Assembly: GCA_017409765.1 (NCBI GenBank)
Contig: JAFQSA010000012.1
Coordinates: 1 to 45,826, forward strand
From: Clostridia bacterium
Lineage (GTDB): Bacteria > Bacillota > Clostridia > Christensenellales > CAG-314
Length of the DNA: 45,826 nt
Direction of reading: 5' to 3'
The notes under the pieces were generated by a model. That model saw only the letters and a program-made list of their open reading frames with translations. It was not told where the DNA came from and did no database searches. Made by a program: the position numbers and the translations under genes. The first letter of the stretch is position 1, and every line of letters begins with the position of its first letter. This document shows positions 37,561 through 43,521 of this stretch, piece by piece.

Positions 37561-38169
37561 ATGAGAGTAATGAATGAGAGTAATTTCAGCGCAATAATTG
37601 CTTTTATAGACGACTATTACAACAAACATGGCAAAGTTCCTACTCAACAAGAGATTGCCGATGCAGTACACCTTGACAAAAGTAATGTTAACAGAAACTT
37701 GAAGGTCATGCGTGCGCGCGGACTTATTGATATGGATGGCGGTTGGCGTGGAATTAGAACAACCAAGATCCAAAAAAGGTCCGACGAACTGAATTACGTT
37801 CCAGTAGTCGGAACCATTGCTTGTGGTACACCAATGCTTGCAGAGCAAAATATTGATAGATATATCCCAATTCCTAAAGCTCTAACAGGGCATGGAGATT
37901 TTTTTGCATTGCACGCAAGTGGCGACAGTATGATCAATGCAAATATCGATGATGGCGACTTTGTAATAGTTAGACAACAAAACACAGCAAACGAAGGCGA
38001 CATTGTTGTTGCACTCATTGATGACGAAGCAACTCTCAAAAGATATTACCTTGACAGACAAAACAACAAAGTTAGATTGCATCCTGAAAATGACGATATG
38101 GAAGATATGTATTTTGATACCATCAACATTCAAGGTGTGGCAATAAAGGTTGTAAAAGACCTTATTTAA
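37561..38169 (+). CDS. LexA-like self-cleaving repressor
   Basis: The 202-residue protein has an N-terminal winged helix-turn-helix (about 10-65; PTQQEIADAVHLDKSNVNRN) and a C-terminal S24-type autoprotease domain. Ser123 (SGDSM) and Lys160 (ATLKRYY) form the catalytic dyad. Cys88-Gly89 (IACGTP) is the likely cleavage bond. In the family, RecA filaments trigger self-cleavage after DNA damage. As the first inward gene of the element and divergent from the recombinase, it probably silences excision until SOS. ATG 37561 was chosen, with AAAGGT upstream; ATG 37570 is an alternative. It is its own transcription unit with operator control. Confidence 0.9.
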   Translation: MRVMNESNFSAIIAFIDDYYNKHGKVPTQQEIADAVHLDKSNVNRNLKVMRARGLIDMDGGWRGIRTTKIQKRSDELNYVPVVGTIACGTPMLAEQNIDRYIPIPKALTGHGDFFALHASGDSMINANIDDGDFVIVRQQNTANEGDIVVALIDDEATLKRYYLDRQNNKVRLHPENDDMEDMYFDTINIQGVAIKVVKDLI

Positions 38170-38286
38170 CTGCGTTTATGTATAAAGGTCAATATCGTGA
38201 CTTACTATGTGGGCGGATTCCCTAACCCCTGCAATATAGTTTGTCAAATCCAACCGAGAAGTGACTAAGGGAAAGGAGGGTGAAAA

Positions 38287-38469
38287 ATGTATAAGTACAT
38301 CACTTGTCCTCAATGTGGGAAACGTTTGTGTAGGGCAGTTCTTGGAAGTAAGCTTGAAATTACTTGTGCTGCTTGCAAACAAGATTATGTTTCTACCGTA
38401 GATGAAAACGGTGGCGTTCACACATTGCCGATTGATAGTAAAACTATACTTAAAACAAAAAGAGTATAG
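38287..38469 (+). CDS. Small zinc-ribbon protein, Com-like
   Basis: The 60-residue protein has two Cys-X2-Cys knuckles (CPQC and CAAC) about 20 residues apart with CGKRL between, similar in shape to the small Com-type zinc proteins of phages and elements. An AAGGAGGG site lies just before the ATG. The 117 bases between lexA and this gene contain GGATT/AATCC and TTCCCT/AGGGAA pairs that could fold over the ribosome site, but no gene. It may bind nucleic acid; function unknown. Confidence 0.72.
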   Translation: MYKYITCPQCGKRLCRAVLGSKLEITCAACKQDYVSTVDENGGVHTLPIDSKTILKTKRV

Positions 38470-38518
38470 ACAATCACATTTAATAACTAAATATTTTGAG
38501 AAAATGAAAGAATAAATC

Positions 38519-38724
38519 CTGTATTTGGCAAGCCAGTAGGGCTACGAAGCGACCACCAAGAGGAACTTTACATTTTCAAAAATTGTTGTTATCTACTTGT
38601 AAAGGTAGATACAAGAGTGTCCGTATTTGGCTAGTCAATTAAGACTTCAAAAGCGACCATCAGAGGGCCTAACAATAGCTAAATCACTTTTAGATAAGTG
38701 GTTTTCTATTGTTGGCTCTTTTTT
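38519..38724 (+). ncRNA. Tandem structured RNA with terminator, unidentified family
   Basis: Two copies of one motif lie at 38521-38565 and 38623-38668. Each has GTATTTGGC, a 4-bp hairpin, a GCGACCA box and a GAGG end. The hairpins differ but keep pairing: AGCC/GGCT in copy 1 and AGTC/GACT in copy 2, a compensatory change that supports RNA structure. After copy 1 a TATCTAC/GTAGATA hairpin has a loop (GTAAAG, 38599-38604) complementary to CTTTAC (38566-38571), a possible pseudoknot. After copy 2 a long stem ends in a T7 run. It is either a cis attenuator for the downstream genes or a separate small RNA. Confidence 0.6.
38667..38724 (+). terminator. Long-stem terminator after the tandem RNA motif
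   Basis: GCC-AACAATAG (38667-38678, one bulged T) pairs with CTATTGTT-GGC (38706-38716). An inner ATCACTT/AAGTGGT stem fills the loop, and seven or more Ts follow. Confidence 0.85.
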
Positions 38725-38748
38725 TATGCCCAAAATCCAATAGTAACC

Positions 38749-38788
38749 CCCGATAATTGTGGTTTAGCCCACGATTGTCGGGCTTTTT
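38749..38788 (+). terminator. Second terminator before the sigma-like gene
   Basis: A 14-bp stem (38749-38762 with 38769-38782; CCCGATAATTGTGG with two G-U pairs) has a 6-base loop (38763-38768), then C and a T5 run. Two terminators in a row before 38843 mean that downstream genes need antitermination or their own promoter. Confidence 0.82.
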
Positions 38789-38842
38789 CATATCTGCTTC
38801 CGGCAGTCGTTACAAAACGAAATTAAAAACCGGAGGTTTATT

Positions 38843-39289
38843 ATGAAAAAAGTAACAACAAAAATTCAAGACAAAAATGGCTACATTAGAACGATCCGAG
38901 CTTATTTGGACGATAAAACATGGGAAATTCTTTCTACTCTTACTGAAGAAGAAAGGCATCAATACATTATTGATGAGCATTATGGAGTCTTTCTCAATGA
39001 TTTTACTGAAAGAAGGCGTCACATTTCATTGAATAGAGCATTAGATGCAGGTCATGATTTTGAAGACAGACTATTTGATATGGATGATGCCCTAGATGAA
39101 AAGATTTTGTTGACTAGGTTACAAGAAGCTTTAAAGACATTGACATCGGAACAACAATGGCTTGTTAATGAGTTTTATTTCAAAGGACGTTCTAATAGGG
39201 ATATCGCTAAAGAATTGGGCGTTGATAAATCTGCTGTTAGTCATAAATTGGAAAGAATTTTGAAAAAATTAAAAAATTTTTTGAATTAG
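38843..39289 (+). CDS. Sigma-70 region 4-like regulatory protein
   Basis: The 148-residue protein has a C-terminal helix-turn-helix (about 95-146; FKGRSNRDIAKELGVDKSAV, then SHKLERILKKLKN) matching sigma region 4 as found in many element-borne sigma-like proteins. The N-terminal half (1-80) carries no clear region 2, so it may not act as a full sigma factor. It could direct RNA polymerase to element promoters. A CGGAGG site lies eight bases before the ATG. It stands behind two terminators. Confidence 0.8.
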   Translation: MKKVTTKIQDKNGYIRTIRAYLDDKTWEILSTLTEEERHQYIIDEHYGVFLNDFTERRRHISLNRALDAGHDFEDRLFDMDDALDEKILLTRLQEALKTLTSEQQWLVNEFYFKGRSNRDIAKELGVDKSAVSHKLERILKKLKNFLN

Positions 39290-39367
39290 ACCGTCAACTT
39301 TCGCTATTTCCGTGTGTTATAGGTGAAGGGTGAAGAACTCTTCAAATCTAAAAAGGAGGAAATACCT

Positions 39368-39616
39368 GTGAGTGAAAGGTATCAAAAGGTTGCATATATA
39401 GGGCTGCGCAATCCAGATGGTTCTTACCTAGCAAACGTTCCGTTATATGTCAAAGTAAGTGAACTAAATCAAAATGGTCTAACAGATATGCAAGAAGAGC
39501 TTATACACAAAATTACAGGTATTATGCTCCAACATTATCAACAAAGGTTTGGCGAGTTTATAGACAGTAAGAAGAAGGAAAAAGCCAACGAGTTGATGAA
39601 CAAATCTAAAACCTAA
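39368..39616 (+). CDS. Small element protein, unknown function
   Basis: The 82-residue product starts at GTG 39368, eight bases after AAAAGGAGG; an upstream in-frame GTG at 39323 overlaps no good site. It is mostly charged, with YIGLRNPDGSYLANVPLYVK near the start and a Lys/Glu-rich helical tail. I do not recognise the family. It lies 15 bases before the next gene in the same series of GGAGG-led small genes. Confidence 0.65.
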   Translation: MSERYQKVAYIGLRNPDGSYLANVPLYVKVSELNQNGLTDMQEELIHKITGIMLQHYQQRFGEFIDSKKKEKANELMNKSKT

Positions 39617-39631
39617 AAGGAGGAAAAAGCA

Positions 39632-39877
39632 ATGAAGACTGTAGATTACTTCAGCGAAGCGGATAACGTTTATCGCACAGAAAACTACATTGTATGCCAA
39701 AAGGTCTCTCTTTGTAGGAGTGGCGAAGGTAACACCTTGATGCTAAGTCAAGATACATACCTTGCTCGCACGCATAAAAGAGATGCCGAGTACGAGCTTG
39801 TGTATAAAGTTCGTGGCAGAAAAATCAACGGAAAGCGCATGCGTTCAGGCACTTATTCACGCAAGTACGAAGATTAA
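39632..39877 (+). CDS. Small basic element protein, unknown function
   Basis: The 81-residue protein has a strong AAAGGAGG site. It is predicted beta-rich with a basic end (KVRGRKINGKRMRSG), possibly binding nucleic acid. No family was recognised. Confidence 0.65.
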   Translation: MKTVDYFSEADNVYRTENYIVCQKVSLCRSGEGNTLMLSQDTYLARTHKRDAEYELVYKVRGRKINGKRMRSGTYSRKYED

Positions 39878-40119
39878 CCCTAGCATGACATAGTTAACAA
39901 CTACATTTTATGCACTGACAGTTGCGTGGTCTATATTAGATAAAGTTGGCCGACTACCACAATACGAGTGCCCGGACGTGATGTTCAACTAAGGTTCTTA
40001 ACTATCTCATAAAACTACAACTCAATAAACCATTCCAGCTGAGCCAACGGCAACACGGGCAACAAAAGATGAGCTACCAGACTTAACGGGCATACAAAAT
40101 TTAATCATAAGGAGGACCA
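39878..40119 (+). other. Non-coding gap of unknown role in the element
   Basis: These 242 bases lack a convincing gene and are richer in G and C than the flanks. TGCCCG (39969-39974) and CGGGCA (40087-40092) could close a 120-base structure, and AGTTGGCCGACT is palindrome-like. A structured RNA, replication origin or transfer origin are all possible. I see no strong match to any. Confidence 0.35.
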
Positions 40120-40125
40120 TTGAAA

Positions 40126-40413
40126 ATGGCAAAAAGCAAAACTAATGAAACTAGGGATTTTTCCCAACGTAGATGGATGAAGCCATCTGTACGTGCAAAA
40201 GGTTATGCTGAAGAGCGCAAAGCAGCTGTTCACAAGCGTGGCCCAAAGAATGGTGAACCATTGTCTGAATACGACAAGGGCATTCGTTCCGGTTACCTAC
40301 TTGCACAATCCGATAGTACTGGTATCTACAAGTACAAAAAGGCATTGGGCGAAGGTAAGACCAAGCAACAAGCAAGAGACATTTCCAGACAAAAAGGCAA
40401 AAAGAAAAACTAA
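40126..40413 (+). CDS. Small lysine-rich element protein
   Basis: The 95-residue protein starts at ATG 40126, ten bases after GGAGG; TTG 40120 in the same frame is an alternative. It is strongly basic, with SEYDKGIRSGYLLAQSD in the middle and a QKGKKKN end. A DNA- or RNA-binding role is possible. No family was recognised. The next gene follows after 16 bases. Confidence 0.65.
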   Translation: MAKSKTNETRDFSQRRWMKPSVRAKGYAEERKAAVHKRGPKNGEPLSEYDKGIRSGYLLAQSDSTGIYKYKKALGEGKTKQQARDISRQKGKKKN

Positions 40414-40429
40414 AAGGAGGTAATGAGTC

Positions 40430-40768
40430 ATGGAAAACAAGATTTTTGTTCAAAGAGAAACATTCAAAAAGAACGGTAAGGAGTTCTATACATACTTCAT
40501 TAAAGGTCAAGTACGTGGTCGTGAAGTAAGGGTGGCTGTTATGCCCCCAGATTTTGGTGGTTACACCGTTTTGGACATTGTGTTTGACGGTGCAAACCAA
40601 GCAGAACTTGTAGTATCTCCATATGAAATGACTGACGCAAAGGGTAAAGTCCTTCGTGGTGTTACGTATGGAGTACGTTCTTGTGACGAAGATGGTGAAA
40701 TCTACGAATGTAAGATTAAGCCTGTTCGCACATCAGATAAAGACATGCTCAGCATGATCTTGCGCTAA
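40430..40768 (+). CDS. Small element protein, predicted beta-rich, unknown function
   Basis: The 112-residue protein has an AAAGGAGG site. The first part (VQRETFKKNGKEFYTYFIKG, then QVRGREVRVAVMPPD) alternates like an OB-type or single-strand-binding barrel, but I cannot confirm that. It is soluble, and lies between a basic protein and a membrane protein in one operon. Confidence 0.62.
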   Translation: MENKIFVQRETFKKNGKEFYTYFIKGQVRGREVRVAVMPPDFGGYTVLDIVFDGANQAELVVSPYEMTDAKGKVLRGVTYGVRSCDEDGEIYECKIKPVRTSDKDMLSMILR

Positions 40769-40786
40769 TAAAGGAGGTAAAACAAC

Positions 40787-41251
40787 ATGAGTTACTATGA
40801 TGCTCACATCAAAAACGACAAAGCAAAGTGGGTTGTTACATTCATTGTAATGGCATTGCTTGTCGTAGCAGTTATTGGACTTGGCGTTGGCCTTTCCAAC
40901 CAACTCCCTGAAGAAATCAATGCAAGCGACTTCAAAATTGGTGCATTGAATAGTCAAGGTCAGTTTGTGGAAGACAATGCGTCCATTGTAACCAAGAGCC
41001 TTATTGATGTAGAAGGACTCGAAATTGCCATTGACGAAGATGCCGAAGTTACATACAAAGTATTCTTCTTTGACGAAGGCAAGGAGTTCATCTCCAATAC
41101 AGATGCTCTTAGTGCAGACTTTGATGCAACTTCTATCCCTGCAAATGCAGCATACGCAAAGGTGGTAATTGTACCAACCGAAGATGCCGAAGTAGGTGCT
41201 TTTGAAGTAGCCAAGTATGCAAAAATGCTCACTATTACTCTTGGCGAGTAA
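40787..41251 (+). CDS. Single-pass membrane protein with small outside domain
   Basis: The 154-residue protein has one N-terminal helix (about 17-37), with residues 40-154 outside, acidic and beta-rich. No lipobox. It resembles the protein at 42949 in layout (short cytoplasmic start, one helix, beta-rich outside part). A terminator follows at once. It could be a surface component of a mating or attachment structure; no family was recognised. Confidence 0.68.
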   Translation: MSYYDAHIKNDKAKWVVTFIVMALLVVAVIGLGVGLSNQLPEEINASDFKIGALNSQGQFVEDNASIVTKSLIDVEGLEIAIDEDAEVTYKVFFFDEGKEFISNTDALSADFDATSIPANAAYAKVVIVPTEDAEVGAFEVAKYAKMLTITLGE

Positions 41252-41262
41252 TTAACATTACT

Positions 41263-41297
41263 AAAGCCTTTGTCTATCTTAGGCAAAGGCTTTTTCT
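41263..41297 (+). terminator. Rho-independent terminator
   Basis: AAAGCCTTTG (41263-41272) pairs with CAAAGGCTTT (41284-41293) and a T-run follows. It separates the small-gene operon from the InlB-repeat gene; the next ribosome site begins only about 10 bases later, so some read-through is likely. Confidence 0.9.
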
Positions 41298-41312
41298 TAA
41301 AAGGAGGAAAAC

Positions 41313-42635
41313 ATGAAAACATTTATTCAAAACAACAAACGTAAGTTGCTCTTGATTCTTTCAGCAGTTTTGGTTGCATGCACATTTTGTGGCTTTATGC
41401 TTACTGCAAGTGCGTTTACTCTTGCAACTGGTTGGACTGTTACATACAGAACCGACTGTGAAGCAATTATCTCAACTACTACTGAGGACTTGGATACGGT
41501 AACGGCTTATCCAGTATCCGGCTCTGTTAACGAATTCGGTATTGTAGTTAACGGACAAGTGTATGGTAACGCAAATGTAGCAAGTACTTTGACGGCTAAT
41601 AAGCTTATCCTTGGTACTGTAGGTGAAGACTTTAACGAAGGTTCCAACTACGAAGACTACGCCATTTATTACAAGCTCTCTACGGACACATACTTCACAC
41701 GTGCAAACACAAGAACAATTACAACACCAAGCAGCAAAAAGGTACAAATTGCACCGGTAACAATTACCGAAGCTGGTACTTATACCATTTGTGCTGTTCA
41801 ATGTAGTTATACAGTCGATGCAGACGATGTAGAAGAATATTTCACCCGTTCCGCGTTCTTGACTGTAACAGTTAACCCAGATTACACATTGCCAGAGAAT
41901 CCAACAAAGACTGGTTACACTTTTAGTGGTTGGTACACAGACCAAGCATGTACAACATTGTTTGAGGGTGACACCATTACAAGCGACCTTGTATTGTATG
42001 CTGGTTGGACAGCAAACAATTACACAGTTCATTTCCACTTCGTTGCTGGTTCGGAAGAAAGAACTCAATCTTTTGTTTACGATACTGCACAAACACTTGC
42101 TCCAAATGAGTTTGAATACACGGGTTACACATTCAAGGGTTGGGCAACTTCAACGCCTGCTACGTCAGTTAAATATACTGATGAACAGGAAGTTAAGAAC
42201 CTTACTGCCGATGCCGATGGTCACGTGCATTTGTATGCAGTATGGGCCCCAACATCTTTCACTGTAGCATTCAACGCTAATGGCGGTGAAGGTCAAATGA
42301 CATCACAAGTAATTACGTACGATGCCCCAACTGCGCTTAGTGCTTGTACATTTACAAGAGAGGGCTACATCTTCAAAGGTTGGGCTACAAGTGCTGATGG
42401 TCCAGTTGTATATGACGACAAAGCTATTGTAAAGAACTTGGCGTCCAATCCAAACAATCCTGTACAACTTTATGCAGTTTGGGAGATCATCCAATGCAAC
42501 GTAACATTCATTGTTGATGGTAAAGTGTATGCGGTTGTAACTGTAGATTACGGTACTCCTGCTGAGGAAGTTATTTCTTCTGCAGTGAACACAGCTTTGT
42601 ACAATGTTGTCGAAGAAGAACTCCCTTTAGAATAA
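41313..42635 (+). CDS. InlB-repeat secreted protein, zero-frame (released) form
   Basis: The 440-residue product has a signal peptide (about 1-34, cleavage after TASA likely; an LVAC lipobox-like run at 20-23 is a less likely alternative). Residues about 40-185 are beta-rich and unknown. Three InlB-B/Listeria-Bacteroides repeats follow (GYTFSGWYTD, GYTFKGWATS, GYIFKGWATS), then a partial fourth strand set (CNVTFIVDGKVYAVVTVDYG). The zero frame stops at TAA 42633 and gives a form without a membrane anchor. A slippery site and predicted pseudoknot span this stop, and the -1 frame encodes an anchor (see 42629). GGAGG precedes the ATG. A role in surface attachment or cell contact during transfer is inferred. 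Confidence 0.85.
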   Translation: MKTFIQNNKRKLLLILSAVLVACTFCGFMLTASAFTLATGWTVTYRTDCEAIISTTTEDLDTVTAYPVSGSVNEFGIVVNGQVYGNANVASTLTANKLILGTVGEDFNEGSNYEDYAIYYKLSTDTYFTRANTRTITTPSSKKVQIAPVTITEAGTYTICAVQCSYTVDADDVEEYFTRSAFLTVTVNPDYTLPENPTKTGYTFSGWYTDQACTTLFEGDTITSDLVLYAGWTANNYTVHFHFVAGSEERTQSFVYDTAQTLAPNEFEYTGYTFKGWATSTPATSVKYTDEQEVKNLTADADGHVHLYAVWAPTSFTVAFNANGGEGQMTSQVITYDAPTALSACTFTREGYIFKGWATSADGPVVYDDKAIVKNLASNPNNPVQLYAVWEIIQCNVTFIVDGKVYAVVTVDYGTPAEEVISSAVNTALYNVVEEELPLE

Positions 42636-42687
42636 CCTCTGATCTTACAATTCGACTAACAAGAACAGAGGTTGGAGAAATAGTCGA
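42623..42687 (+). promoter_or_regulatory. Programmed -1 frameshift signal: slippery heptamer and H-type pseudoknot
   Basis: C CCT TTA (42623-42629) fits the X XXY YYZ rule in the frame used by the gene. After a four-base spacer, stem 1 is AACCTCTG (42634-42641) with CAGAGGTT (42666-42673), 8 perfect pairs. The loop base run TCGACTA (42652-42658) is the exact complement of TAGTCGA (42681-42687) after stem 1, giving stem 2 of 7 pairs. Together they form an H-type pseudoknot, the classic stimulator of -1 frameshifting. The zero-frame stop lies between. The three independent parts and the useful -1 product make chance unlikely. Confidence 0.75.
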
Positions 42688-42808
42688 TGACATCGAAGAA
42701 AACGTTTGGCTGAATACAGCAACTAAATTTCTTGGAGTAATTTTAGTGCTTTGCTTTGTCCTTTGGATAGCAACACTAATTAAGAAAGCAACCAAGAAAA
42801 AGCGCTAA
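42629..42808 (+). CDS. -1 frame extension with membrane anchor of the InlB-repeat protein
   Basis: Read in the -1 frame from AGA 42629, 59 residues follow before TAA 42806. They are an acidic linker (EVGEIVDDIEENVW), a hydrophobic helix (FLGVILVLCFVLWIATL) and a basic stop-transfer tail (KKATKKKR). This is a textbook C-terminal anchor. The frame has no ATG, GTG or TTG and no ribosome site before the helix, so it can hardly be a separate gene. Frameshifting would give a 498-residue anchored protein. A sequencing or mutational frameshift is the main alternative. Confidence 0.72.
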   Translation, partial: RITSDLTIRLTRTEVGEIVDDIEENVWLNTATKFLGVILVLCFVLWIATLIKKATKKKR

Positions 42809-42820
42809 GCCAAAATACTA

Positions 42821-42849
42821 ACGGCTTACAGTTTATGTAGGCCGTTTTT
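42821..42849 (+). terminator. Rho-independent terminator after the frameshift gene
   Basis: ACGGCTTAC (42821-42829) pairs with GTAGGCCGT (42837-42845, one G-U), followed by a T-run. It lies 12 bases after the -1 frame stop, not after the zero-frame stop, which supports the extension belonging to the gene. Confidence 0.88.
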
Positions 42850-42854
42850 ACTTA

Positions 42855-42922
42855 AGCGATGCTTTGTGTGGATAAATACATGTTTTATTAGACACTACAT
42901 GGCTACCATATGATGCATCGCT
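42855..42922 (+). repeat. Inverted repeat in the leader of the 42949 gene
   Basis: AGCGATGC (42855-42862) and GCATCGCT (42915-42922) are perfect complements enclosing 52 bases. The second arm ends about 12 bases before the GGAGG site. It may be a leader structure or operator; no match to a known element. Confidence 0.5.
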
Positions 42923-42948
42923 AATGCGAAAAAAAAGGAGGAAAAATT

Positions 42949-43521
42949 ATGACAGGAAAAACATTTGGCAAAGTGATTGCTTTCGTTGCAATTTGCTTTG
43001 TTATTATACTTGTGTTTGGTGTTATTAGCAAATACACAAGTGGTTTTACAAGCAGTTTCAAGACCTTCTACATTCAGGCAAACGGTAAAGATATTTTCAC
43101 TACTGCCAGCAATTATGTATTAAGTCCAGAAGAGGAACTGCATGTAGAAGTAAGATACACATTCACTAATGAAAACGAAGAGTTTCGTGGCTACAATGTA
43201 AAGATAGTGCCTAATAAAGTACAAGATAATGACTTTAATGTTGTAACTAGTACAGGAACGTATTCTTTCCAAGCAGAAGAAGATTATACTAAGGCTTTTG
43301 ATATCCAGAAATACAATACGTATTTTACTATCCAACCCAAGGGCGCTCTTAATGACATGCTTTCAAGTTATTTCGGTGGCGAAGTTGAAGACTGCACAGA
43401 TAACGTCTATGAAAACATGTTTGTTTTGGTGGTAAGTTCGTATAACGAGGAATCCATTGTAACCATCTATTTCACCATTGGCGAAACCCAAGATACCGGG
43501 CAGGTGATTGCTTATGACTAA
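42949..43521 (+). CDS. Single-pass membrane protein with outside beta-rich domain
   Basis: The 190-residue protein has an N-terminal helix (about 8-28), with residues 35-190 outside. The sequence HVEVRYTFTNENEEFRGYNV suggests an Ig-like sandwich. No lipobox or sorting signal. Its stop overlaps the next start by eight bases (ATGACTAA), so it is coupled to the large surface protein that follows. Layout resembles the protein at 40787. A role in an element-encoded surface complex is inferred. GGAGG precedes the ATG. Confidence 0.7.
   Translation: MTGKTFGKVIAFVAICFVIILVFGVISKYTSGFTSSFKTFYIQANGKDIFTTASNYVLSPEEELHVEVRYTFTNENEEFRGYNVKIVPNKVQDNDFNVVTSTGTYSFQAEEDYTKAFDIQKYNTYFTIQPKGALNDMLSSYFGGEVEDCTDNVYENMFVLVVSSYNEESIVTIYFTIGETQDTGQVIAYD

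Noticed and set aside
39323-39367. Upstream GTG 39323 as the start of the small gene ending at 39616
   Set aside because: The strong AAAAGGAGG site at 39351-39359 is spaced for GTG 39368.
41313-41415. Lipoprotein signal in the InlB-repeat protein (LVAC)
   Set aside because: The Cys lies in the middle of the hydrophobic core, and a good type I cleavage motif (TASA) follows, so a normal signal peptide is more likely.
42636-42808. Separate small membrane-protein gene after the InlB-repeat gene
   Set aside because: There is no ATG, GTG or TTG in that frame before the membrane helix and no ribosome site. The frame joins the upstream gene exactly at the slippery heptamer.
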